From assembly GCA_022376515.1 (NCBI GenBank), contig WTXI01000005.1:124001-188000 (forward strand): a stretch of 64,000 bases of DNA, read 5' to 3'. The DNA comes from Lactifluus volemus (taxonomy: Eukaryota > Basidiomycota > Agaricomycetes > Russulales > Russulaceae). Below the pieces are notes generated by a model. The model ran no database searches. It was not told the DNA's origin and saw nothing but the letters and a program-made list of their open reading frames with translations. A program made the position numbers and the translations under genes. This document shows positions 54,201-64,000 of the stretch, piece after piece (the first letter of the stretch is position 1; the number at the start of each line of letters is the position of its first letter).

Positions 54201-56850
54201 ACCCAAGGTGACGCAGCATCTCAACCACGCAATCAGAATCATCAGGGTCAGGATCGTCGGGATCATCACTGGGTGCATAACGTCGCAGAGAGATCAGTGA
54301 ATTGATGGAAAGTGGCTCGATCGCAGCAAAAATCTGTCCCATGACAGACCGAAATAGAGTCCGTGCTGCAGGAGGTTTGAAGTAACCTTTGAGGACTTCT
54401 TCGTATAACTGGTCCAACGGATCTTGTCCATCGCGATCTCGAGAGTGTCCCAGCAGACGTTGTACGACCTGTCTCTTGCTGAATCCAAAACTAGGAGGAG
54501 GATTGTTTATCAATCCGCATGAAACAGCTGCCCACTGAAACAAGCCTTCCGCCGCCTTTGCCAGCTTGACGCCATGCCGTTCGAACACCTCAGGGGGGAG
54601 CTCGCTCTTAAGATACAAGCAAATATCTTGCTCCGTCTTTGAAGCGAGTTTGGAGTCATCCATGTATAGGGTGTTTATGGACAGAGCGTTGACGAACGCA
54701 GGTTCGATATCATTCTCCGGCCTCGAGGTGATGAGAACGCGGAAATTTGATGGTAAGTCGAGGAGACGTTGAGCCAGAAATCTGTGCAACCCGTTCTTGC
54801 CAGTTGCATCACCACTCTCATCCAACGCATCGATAACGATAAGGACTGGGCCGTCAAATTGCAGGCTCTTGAGTGGTTCAAGTAGGAGCCGTTCGAAAAG
54901 TGTACGATAGTGTCGGGTTGTAAGAAGAGATGAATCACTCTTGAGTACCTTGCCGAGAGCGAGCTTGAATGGAGGATAGAGATTGGAGAGATCGCGAGCA
55001 AGTGTTGTGAAGAGTTGGTAAGCTTCGTCTTTGGAACCCTCGTTCCGCACAAAAGCGAAGAATGAGCCGAGACCCTTGTTCTGGAAGCGGTGTGCGACCT
55101 CATGTGCAATCGAGGACTTTCCTGTGCCTGCCTGGCCAAGGAGCAGCAGCGCTCGTTGAGATTCATGATTCTCGACCCAGTTGACGATATAATGCAAAAA
55201 GTCTTCGCGTGTGCCTGGAAGACAGCGCTCTTCGTCACCAAATTGCCAGCCTCCCTTGCAAGGCAGTTTTCCTATTTTTGCATCCAATCCTATGTACCTC
55301 TCTTCAGATCGACGATTCAATGATTTGTGACTATCTGGGTTACGCACCGACTTCTAGCACAGCAACCTCCGTGGCGACAGTTGCATGTGCGAGGAACTCC
55401 TGTCGCAGTTGAGCGAGGGTAGTGCGGTACTGTTCGATCGTTTCATCAACTTGACCGACTATATTCTTCATAGTCCGCTTTCCTGCAAACCATATCGTTA
55501 TGATGAATGTCCAACTAGATAGATGAAGGAGACGTACCAACTTGCACATCTTCTGTATAGGATCTGATAAATTTGGCACATTCGGAGACGCACTCTAGCA
55601 TCTCATCAAGGAACCTTGCCTGCAAAGACGCTGGCTCCATGTTTCTCAAAACGTCTGCCTCTTTGGCAAATTCAAAGGCATCACGTATTGCCTTGAGTAG
55701 TGTTCGGACATTGTCGTCACGCTGGAACTGGTGTAGCAAAGTCTGGCGGCGAGGTGAGAAATGATGAACGTTTCATATCCTCCGCAAAGCGTACCTCGGG
55801 AATCTTGGAGAGTAGACTCCATGCTAAGTGAGCGTGGGGGAGCAGCTGAAGGAGGGGAAATTAGGTCAGCGAAGGATACGCAAGGCCGATATTTGGAGCA
55901 CCTCAGCAATTGGACCGACGGCGTCAATGACCCACTTGATAGCACCAACGGCAGCCTTCCATGTCTTTATCGTATCCATGGCTTCTTCAGCGGTGATGAC
56001 TGCCGCAGTCAGAGAGGGACCTGCGTTCGTTGACACGGTGATCGTTAAGAAGAGGGTAGCTAGCTCAGCTGAATGTCGAGTGTCAGTACTTTTAAGACAA
56101 TAGCAAGTTCTACATGAAGGACGAGGACGCTCAGCCAGGTGCATGATTAAGAGTTCTATGAAATAGACGAACCGTGTCGGGATTCACAGGATATCTCCTG
56201 CCTTCCAACAAGGATGTCTGTCCGCATCGTCCTTTTCGCATAAATAGATACTGTGATCCCGGAGAGTGGCTGTATAGCCCTGCAGGAGACTCAGTTGGAC
56301 GTAGAAATGAAAATACGACATTTCCCACAAGGCGTCGAGGTTCTCATTCCATTCCACGCGCTGCTCCACGCTCCGCACAGACTGTGTCCGCCATATTCTA
56401 GCTCCATTGGTCACAGTAACGTAGAATCGTCTTTCTCTCCCTGGGAGGGATTCGAGACGAGGAAGATGGTGCGCCCTGAGTACTGACAGGAGAATATATT
56501 TAGTACGTCTCAGAGCAGGATAAGTAAGATATGTACCAGTCACATCGATCCAGAGTAAACTCGATGGCGTTGTGCGGACCTCAGGCCATCGCTGTTCAAA
56601 GCCAGTTTTCCGATCGTGAGGAAATATCAAATCGATGGATAAGACCGATTTACCCAATTCTGGAATTTTGAGTGTTTGAGCTGTAGAAATGTTTAACTTC
56701 GAGGGCCATCGGATGTGAGAGTGTTTGACATACGAATTCGGTTGTGCAAGAGCCATCATTGTGACAAGTTTTGAGGCGAGTACCCGAATGCGGTGATGCG
56801 GTGACTAGATTTTGACGAGGCGCTTCGTCGATGGGAACAAACAACAACCA
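51240..56850. repeat. Direct tandem duplication, unit B
   Basis: Counterpart of unit A. Coding exons look about 95% alike by eye, while introns and the N-terminal C2-like region differ more. The offset between matching points is 7293 bases at the stop codon and about 7314 bases at the start of the WD40 frame. Confidence 0.85.
51318..56759 (-). CDS. NLR-type C2-like/NACHT/WD40 protein, copy B (intact)
   Basis: Tandem duplicate of copy A, offset by about 7.3 kb. The start MMALAQPNS lies at 56759. The C2-like domain reads RRFYVTVTNGARIWRTQSV, VEWNENLDAL and, after an intron, YAKRTMRTDILVGRQEI. A helical domain follows (DNVRTLLKAIRDAFEFAKEA), then an open frame from 55347 to 53701 with Walker A GQAGTGKSS, Walker B VLIVIDALDES and FRVLITSRPE. 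The WD40 part (53714-51318 frame) has 14 clear repeats of about 43 residues with the GHTxxVxSVAFSPDGxxIAS and DxTIRVWD patterns, enough for two seven-bladed propellers. The tail DGWMYGEEDEHLLWIPQIHR closes the protein. Both long frames are uninterrupted. Cytosolic sensor role is inferred from the family. Confidence 0.9.
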
Positions 56851-58596
56851 AATAGATCTGTTGGAAATCCGATGAGCAGTGCTGATAGCAAAGGCGACCA
56901 CTTGAGAGCGTACATGCGACACCTGTCAACCTTGCCTCTTACAACTGATAATTGCATGCCCAGTGTCTGCGCAGTCGCTTTCGAAGACTTCAAGTTAGCC
57001 GGGCCACGAGACGCACGGGGAAAATCGAAGGGAAGAAAAATAATACGGGCATTGTTGTCGACATTCTAGAGGGTCCGGGTATCGTGGTGCGTCCTGAAGC
57101 TTGGGAACGCAGCTGGCTTTGCTGACCGTTTCACGTAGCTCAGGCATGTCGTCCCCAACTGCGTTCCACTTTCTAGCCACTTAACTGTCTTTTTGAAGCA
57201 CAAGGATAAGATTCACAGCCGTGCTGCCGTTGACTGGATGGATCTCATCACTGCTGCGCTTTAGGTCTCAGATCTCAGCCATAAGTGTAATATGCTGGGA
57301 TCTCGATGGTATCACAAGTAGTCCTTTTACTATGCCTTGTGTGCTGGCACTTTCGTCATGAGGGGGCTTTCGTTATTCCTTGAGGCTCTTTGTTGAGGGG
57401 TTCTTCTGATGCATTGAATCCTTGTGTCCAAGTCCACCCTGCATGTTATCAGTATGCCACCCTGATGGTTGTCATAATTCAAGTGTGCTATTTGAGAATC
57501 ACAGGAACATAGACTAAGGCAAGGACGTGAATAAGCGAGTTCTCTACACTTCAGGGATGATGGCGGATTGAGATGAACTCTCGAGAGGTATATTTAGGTG
57601 ATCTACAAACCTCGTAGATGATTCACTCTGTCGCGCACCGGGGATAATAACGGTCAAAACTAACCCAATCGCGGTCGTAGGAATCCAGATTCCTCAAATA
57701 GGCATGCATAGTCCACCGACCTTAATCGTGCGGGGAAACAATATCACTCCAAAACAAATAGACCGACGACTGCAGGTGCGAAGAGCAGCGCGGAAGTTGC
57801 TGTACCAAACTCGGAGAAGGAAGAGAGCGCAGAGTAATGAGAAGATAACGTAAGCGAATGACAGCTGTACAGGAAATCTAAGAATCTACGGTGACGAGTA
57901 ACGTTAAAGCGGGGTCAAGTCAGTTGGTGATAGTCTATTCGTATTATGGAAGGGCGCCCCTGCCTGAGCAGACGTAGTTAGGGTGGCGTGATAGACGAAC
58001 CCATGCCAGGTGGATATGCCACCAACGTAGCCGTTGAAATATCGAAATACTGGAGATGTTCCCTGCCTTCTTCGCTTCCCCCGCGAGGAACTAGGGGGCC
58101 TGGTAGCACGATTCTACGAAATCATTCCTGATTCGAAGGGCAACACTTGGGTGTCTCAATAAATAACTAGGGCGCTATATCAGGTGGATCAAACGTACAA
58201 TGATGTGGTGCGTCGCAGAATGCGATTCCTGAGTCGCCAGAGGCTCGACGTCATGGTTGCGAAAGCCTGGATCTCGGGAATCGAGATTGAAAATTAGAGA
58301 GACATCCCACACCCTGGTCTGGTAGGTACATGCAAAAGTTTGTGACCCTCGTCTGCGTCTCCCAAAACCTTCAGATACGTCACTCCCAGGTATGGAAATC
58401 GGGAGTACTCGTGATACCTGGAACCTGACCCCTTTATGCCGCAATTAGTTCCGTGAAGGGATGAGAGGTACGAAGATAACAGGGTCAGAGCCGAGTGATG
58501 ATACAAACTGTATTAAGGAGTCAACTGGAAATTGCTAGATGCAAGCATGTATAATCATCTGACACCTTGAAGTACACGGGTACAACTGCCAAATTT
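56851..58596. other. Intergenic, no gene seen
   Basis: Upstream region of NLR copy B and downstream region of the BTB gene. The piece 57180-58175 lacks any open frame of 60 codons or more on either strand. Confidence 0.6.
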
Positions 58597-59984
58597 TCAT
58601 CGAATAGATGAACACGCGATACACGACCGCCAGAGACACTGTTGCGGATCCTCTTGAGACCGTAATATCAGAACCATAACTTTGGTTCGGTTCTTTCCCC
58701 CAGTTTGGGGGGAGTAGTCCCTTCTAATGTGTAGGGTGAATAGTGAACGAGGAAAGGGATTGGGTACGCTTACAAGACCGAAGAAATCAGGAAGGCTCGT
58801 CCACAAATCTTCTCTCACGGTTTGGAGGTACTTCTTGACAACGCGAGTGCAACCACCACACACTTCGTCATGGGGTATGTCGTCGCAGAGAGAGACTTGT
58901 TCCCGTAGCCAACCAATAGGGTCTGGAACGCTCGGGCCAGCAACAGCGCCAAGTTGGGAATTCCACCACTTCTTGAGGCCTGCGTGGCAGGGCGGTCGCT
59001 TTCCCGGCACCGGAGGACGCTCGCAATGGTCGTGGGGGAGGACGGGCAGCAGATTTTTAATCCCATCAAGGAATTTGCCTCGGAGAGCGCCGCGCCCTTG
59101 CGTAAGTCGACGAAGGTCGTCTGCCGTCAGAACAGAGAGGTCTGCACGACGGAAACCTTCATGTGGGTTTGGTGGGGTCACCTCGTGCACACGCGTGAGG
59201 TCGTAGAAAACAACGGGGAGGATATCGAGTACATTATGGTCCATAGCGAGGCGGACGGTCCTGGCTAACTCAGAGAATTGAGAAATATGCATATAGTAAA
59301 GTCGATGGGACCTTATACATGCCTGGTTCTGGGTGCGCAAAGGACAAGTCGAAGCACTCCCGGCGTAAGTATGCCCTTTCTAAATCTTCTGTGCGCTTCT
59401 GCAGGTAATCCCAGTCGAACAGATATTGGGGCCATGCATGTCTCAAGATGTCGAGCATTTGGTCTTGGAGTGGCGCGACATCATACTTCATGGCAAGACG
59501 GAGGATCCCGATGTACTTGAATGGGAAGCCTCTCCATATACCCTCAAGGAAGGGCGACGAAATCGGACGGTGGCGGTGCGTCTCTCTAAGGGGTGGTCAC
59601 TCAACGTGCATATTCAAATGATCAAGATGAGGAGATAGCCCACTCTGGGAAGTAGAGAGCTTTTAAAAAGTCGTTCACCTCTGACGGGGAGTCTTGAAGT
59701 TCTATCACAGATAGACCCTCATATCGCTCAGAGGCAGTATCAAATGCCGCCTGTGGTCCATCGAATAAATCGTGAAAGACGTTCGAGTGCGATGTAAGGA
59801 TCGACTTGTGAACTTTGTGGATGATGTACGCGTTGCGATTGAGAATGGTGCGGATGATGATATTTCCATCGTCAAACCACAAATCTGGGCTTTCGTAGGT
59901 TTCTATCTCATCACCAGAGATGTTTTTGTGAATTCTTGGCCTCTTTGAAGAAAGAAAGGAGTCTGTTGGGGACGACATGGACAT
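58597..59984 (-). CDS. BTB/POZ domain protein
   Basis: Typical agaricomycete BTB protein, inferred to mediate protein-protein contacts or act as a cullin-3 adaptor. Exons: 59644-59984 and 59323-59585, then one starting at 59264. The N-terminus MSMSSPTDSFLSSK is followed by the BTB core: ESPDLWFDDGNIIIRT, AYIIHKVHKSILTSHSNVFH, VIELQDSPSEVNDFLKALYF, then IGILRLAMKYDVAPLQDQML. The C-terminal half has paired cysteines (CDDIPHDEVCGGC) and the family-like TSLPDFFGL. The second intron (59265-59322) fits a GC-AG border. After FFGL a GTAAGC donor at about 58770 probably opens a last intron, so the read-through end at 58597 is uncertain. Confidence 0.82.
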
Positions 59985-61821
59985 AAGAGAGTTGGTAGCT
60001 GAGCACCAAGAGTCGCACATGACATGGATGGAGCAGCTCAACAGAAACAGTTTTGCGTTGCTAACCGCGGCCAGCGGCGATGGCCATCGTCCGACCTCGC
60101 TTCAATCCATCTCCGTGCAATGCAACGACAGATCTTGCTCCTCTTCGATCGATGGCAACCCAAATCTAACGTGGACGCCGATTATTACCTGTCCTGCAGA
60201 TTTTCCCCAAGAACTCGTAGGTTCGACTGATGTACTACAGCCTACGTTCTCTCCGTCGCTCATTCCGTCCAGTTTGAACATGCCGTCTCGCAGCTCATTC
60301 ATCATCCAGAATACAATTCGACGCTTATTCTGCGATCCGAAGTCATAGAGACGTTGTCGTCGGGTTCCCCGATCTTGTCCTCGCTCTACAACACTTACAG
60401 CCAGTCAGAAATATACACCGCAGGCTTCTTCCGCGTCGCCCGACTCGGGACTCTGGGCTCGAACAGCACTGCACGCTCTACGCGTCTTCTAACCAAGGCG
60501 ATCCGAGTTTCTCCACCCAACCGTGCTGGTGCTTACGCCAATCCTTCCGTCCGATGGGTATTACCCTATTACCACCCGACCGTGACACATCTCGCCTTTC
60601 GCTTTGTCCCTTCCACTTCCTCCAGACCAGCCCAGTTGTGCATCGAGGCTGTCCCGCTACCCAGCACTCCGCTCGATCCGGGAGCGCGCCTGTACCGGAC
60701 GTGCCTCTCGCTGCTGGAAACCCTGCACCGCTACGGCTGGGGAGCACTCACGCAATACAAAAAACGTGTCGCGCACGATGTCGTCATCCCTCGCGAGACC
60801 TATCAGGACCTTTACCTCATCATGCGTGAACGACACAAACACCTTGTGAACGACTGGCGAGAAGTGACAGATCCACTCAAGCACGTCTTTGAGGTCCGCT
60901 CCGGCGTTCTCTCCCCTCCCCTCTCTCAATCTTCCATTTTAACAGGACATTGGTATCGCAACGTTCCTCATGCTACTCTGGAAAAACACGTACGGTCCCG
61001 AGACCATCCCTCCCAGTTCCACGTGCACCCCGGACGAGCCCCCCTGGCGCCAATGGCCCCGTCCACCAGGCGGCTTTTCCGACCTGGGCTGCGGCAACGG
61101 TCTACTGACGCACATTCTCACATCAGAGGGCTACACAGGCTACGGCATCGACTTGCGCGTGCGCACCTCCTGGGCCCACTACCCTCCCCGGACCCAATCG
61201 CGCCTCGTCGTGCGTGCTTTAGATCCGACCGAACCACCACCCACTTCTTCTGCGGCACAAGACGAGAATGCGCAAGCGATATCAACGAGGCTCCACCTCC
61301 CCGCAGGATGCTTCCTGATCGGGAACCACGCCGACGAGCTCACGCCGTGGATACCTCTCCTGGCGACACGGTTCCGCTCTTCGGGCTACCTCTCCATTCC
61401 GTGCTGTGCGTGGTCCTTCGACGAGCGCTTCGATCGCGCGCGGGACGTACCTTTATGCGCCGTCGATTCAGAGACGCTCAACCTTGGTGGCGGTGGCGGT
61501 GGTGGCGGGGAGGAGGGCAATTCGCCCTCGTCCTCCTATGCGTTGTATAGGGTGTGGCTGGCATCGTTGAGCCTATACTGTGGATGGGCGATCGAGATCG
61601 AGGCGTTGCGGATTCCGAGCACGAGGAATTGGGCCATCGTCGGTAAGTGCTGCTCGTTGCGTCATTCCATTTTGTTGCGGGAGGAACTGAGCGACGTAGG
61701 TCGGAAACGTGTCGGCTCATCGGAGGAGGCAAGTCACAATGTCGAAGAGCTTATCGAGGCCGTGCGTAAACGGGGACAGTTCAAGACCCGTCGCCCCGAG
61801 GGAAAAGCAGGCGACCATTGA
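59977..61821 (+). CDS. TRM44: tRNA (uracil-O2-)-methyltransferase TRM44 (frameshifted as sequenced)
   Basis: SAM-dependent enzyme that 2'-O-methylates uridine 44 of serine tRNAs. Exons 59977-60216, 60273-60893, 60946-61642, 61700-61821. Landmarks: WTPIITCPADFPQE, FEHAVSQLIHHPEYNSTLIL, RRLLPRRPTRDSGLEQHCT, VLVLTPILPSDG, LPYYHPTVTHLAFRF, DIGIATFLMLLWKNTY, SAM motif FSDLGCGNGLL, FLIGNHADELTPWIPLLA, GYLSIPCCAW, LRIPSTRNWAIVGRK. Exon 2 needs one extra base at each of 60362-60364 (G), 60516-60518 (C) and 60555-60557 (G); the three losses cancel in phase. A Gly run is encoded at about 61489-61509. The first Met overlaps the start of the BTB gene; a Met at 60020 is an alternative. Confidence 0.9.
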
Positions 61822-61926
61822 TACTTTGGAAAAATTGTTCATGTTGCAGTATAACAAAAAGCTATAAGAATTGTGGACATCAAATGGTTGTGTGCTGCTA
61901 GTGACATGTCCCAAACAGTGCCTCGT

Positions 61927-64000
61927 CTAGAACTCAAAGCCCTCTTACGGAAAACGTCCAGTTTGGGCTTTTCGTTCGCGAGGTCTGCAAGGTCCTTGCG
62001 ATCCTGGTAGTAACAACAACAGATCAATCCGGCGTTCAGTTTACCCAAGCGAGATACAGCACACCATCGCCAGAAAGGCTCGCCGCAGCGTTTGCCATAA
62101 TTGTTTGCTCTTCTCTTCTGTTGACTCTTGCATGGACAGTGCGCTCAAAAGATGTTCCGCGGCCTCCTGATAAGCACCGATGTTCAGACCTACGAGATAG
62201 CGTCAGTAAACAGGTCACGATCGGGCGTTTGATATATGTTACTTACAAGCCACGCCTACGTTGTAGATCGCACGGGTATACGCAGGGCGTCGCATCAGCG
62301 CTTCGCGGTACGCACCCAGGGACTCCTCCGGCTTATTTCCATTTGAAAGCGACGAACCCAGGCGGTTCCAAAGCAGATAGTCCTAAGGGGCGTAATCAAC
62401 ATTATATATGATCACCAAGTGAGGAAAAGAAGTACATTCGGCCGGACACTCAGGGCTGCCTCGAAGCAGTCCTTGGCTCGATCATATGCATGATTAGTGT
62501 AAAACAGTACGCCAAGAGCCAATTGCACATCGGGATCGATTACGTCCTGTGCGTGTTGGGCGCGTGCAACATTCAGCAACGCCTCGGTGATGGCGTTATG
62601 CGAATACCACGAAACCTGGGTGAGGGCCTCTAGCGCCTCGGGAGGGATCGGTGCATCAGGAAAGCGGGCGCGCAACCAACGCATCAACATCGTATAAGAG
62701 GCGCGATCAAAAGTTTCGTTCGTGTACGAGATTGCCAGCGACTATCACAGAACGTTCATCAGCAAAGGTCCAAACCGGATGATAGGGCGTGTGACATACC
62801 AGCATACCTACACCGGCCGCACCGGCTTTTTCAGCAATACGTACACCCTCTGTCAACGCCTTCATTCCTGCTTCCTCACGCTCGTCCATATTACGTGTTT
62901 CTCCGAGGAGAATCCATGCTTCGTAACCACCCTCACCGAGTTCACCCGTCTGGATGGCGGCTTCAAGAAGTAATGCGACTTCTGAAAGTGACGCATTTTC
63001 CTCGAGCATTTGTTTAGCGAGGGCTAGTGGGGACTGGGTGGAAGATGACGGGTCGAGGTATTTATTATCTTCCTCTATGTTTAGTGAGTGAAGAGAAAAC
63101 AGAGAGGAGTAGGAGGAAATCAAACCGAAGACATAAGGATCGAGGATGGGCAACCCTTCATGATCGAATTTCATGTTGTGCATAAATGAATCATCGAATT
63201 CTGCGGCACTTTCTTCCCAAGCATGTTGCATAGCAGCCGAATAATCCCATTCGCCGTCTTCGCGGCGCGCGTTCACTAATTGATTGAACTCTGCCTCCCA
63301 CTTGGCCATCTCCTCAGGGTTAGGGGGCAGGTCAGAATTTTGCAATTGCTCCCAGACGCTTCCGGAAGGGACATGATATTAGGGGGTGCATGGTTGGCAA
63401 GTTGAAACGCACAAACCGTTTGAACTCAACTTGATTGAGTACTTGATCTGGGTTAAGTACGGGAATATCGTCGAGCTTCGCCTTGGCAAGGCCCGCTTCT
63501 AATTCTTCCATGGACGTTCTAGAACTCCGGGCCTCGACCTTGGGAGACACGATCTCAAATGACGACGCGGCTTGGGCGAACGCCGCATCAAAATCAATCT
63601 CCTTGAACTTTCCTTTTCCCTTAGAGTCGAGAGCTAGTGAATGTGCATCAAAGCCTTGGAGGTAACTTGGCGGCATGACATTAAGACCGAAGCGGTTTGC
63701 CGCCGCGGTGAAGGTATTTCCGACTAAATATGGGCTTTGGGTCGCTACTTACTAAATTAGATACTGTAATGCAGTCGAACTGTGACGTAACACGCACTAG
63801 TGGTCAGAGTAGGACTCTGCTGAGCTACAGGACCAGGAGCGAAAGTTGTCGGGTTGAACTCGCTTGCCCAAGCAGCTGACGAAATAGCAGTTTGAGGTAA
63901 AGCTGGAGGACCCTGAGTGCGCTGGATCTGTGCCCAAGCATCGTTAAAGTCTAGCATGCCAGGATTGGCTGATATGAGCGGAAGTTGACGAGATAGAAAG
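61927..64000 (-). CDS. PEX5: Peroxisomal targeting signal-1 receptor PEX5 (N-terminus outside window)
   Basis: Cytosolic receptor that carries PTS1 proteins to the peroxisome. The frame enters from the right edge (ISANPGMLDFNDAWAQIQ), so the N-terminus is missing. Pentapeptide W-x3-F motifs (AAWASEF, KWEAEFNQL) and VWEQLQ precede the tetratricopeptide repeats: ALAKQMLEENASLSEVALLL, VQLALGVLFYTNHAYDRAKD, NDYLLWNRLGSSLSNGNKPE, RPAYTRAIYNVGVACLNIGA. Short GT-AG introns keep the frame, for example at about 63729-63802, 63370-63420, 63076-63128, 62399-62452 and 62190-62248. The last residues DVFRK(E/R)GFEF and the TAG at 61927-61929 are reached only if one G is added near 61940-61942; as written the frame runs on past 61920. 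It is the usual receptor end. Confidence 0.92.

Noticed and set aside
60222..60234. In-frame TGA in TRM44
   Set aside because: It appears only in the wrong frame; the 56-base intron 60217-60272 removes it and joins PADFPQEL to FEHAVSQL in phase.

Overview
The window looks like genomic DNA of a basidiomycete fungus, most likely an agaricomycete near Rhizoctonia/Ceratobasidium. Genes are dense on both strands and split by many 48-75 nt GT-AG introns. The content is eukaryotic (Arp2/3 subunit, SMC5/6 kleisin, peroxin, H4K20 methyltransferase). A tandem pair of C2-like/NACHT/WD40 proteins of the kind that is numerous in Agaricomycetes is also present. The genus is inference; the fungal and basidiomycete assignment rests on gene families and intron style.

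Layout. 1-717 (-): start of a C2H2 zinc-finger factor cut by the window edge. 2453-5519 (+): DNA ligase I. 7967-9569 (-): unrecognised helical protein. 9800-10313 (+): BolA-like protein. 11579-12679 (+): second C2H2 factor. 15540-19830 (-): SET9-type H4K20 methyltransferase. 20215-21264 (-): ribosomal protein eS8. 22258-24134 (+) and 24798-26863 (-): two convergent UDP-glucose pyrophosphorylase genes. 27089-27756 (+): small coiled-coil protein. 28216-29692 (+): short-chain dehydrogenase. 29.7-34.9 kb: gene-poor stretch with coding debris. 34915-36502 (-): FKBP-type nuclear prolyl isomerase. 36647-37489 (+): ARPC4. 37637-39076 (+): NSE4. 39702-40484 (+): single-pass membrane protein. 40610-43701 (-): dihydroxyacid dehydratase. 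44.0-49.5 kb and 51.3-56.8 kb (-): tandem NLR genes. 58597-59984 (-): BTB protein. 59977-61821 (+): TRM44. 61927-64000 (-): PEX5, whose N-terminus lies outside the window.

Most of the window is housekeeping: DNA replication and repair (ligase I, NSE4), chromatin (SET9, nuclear FKBP), translation (eS8, TRM44), metabolism (UGP, ILV3), actin nucleation (ARPC4), Fe-S maturation (BolA) and peroxisome import (PEX5). The accessory part is the NLR pair, a near-identical 5.5 kb direct duplication. Each copy carries a C2-like N-terminus, a helical domain, a NACHT ATPase and 14 clear WD40 repeats, as expected for a fungal non-self-recognition receptor.

The strongest cross-cutting observation concerns sequence quality or gene decay. 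Several conserved genes carry repeated single-base losses, mostly placeable in short homopolymers (ligase I three, TRM44 three, C2H2 factor two, the 7967-9569 gene one, PEX5 one, NLR copy A two). The intact NLR copy B serves as an internal control. eS8, both UGPs, SET9, ARPC4, NSE4, the SDR and the FKBP gene splice into clean frames.
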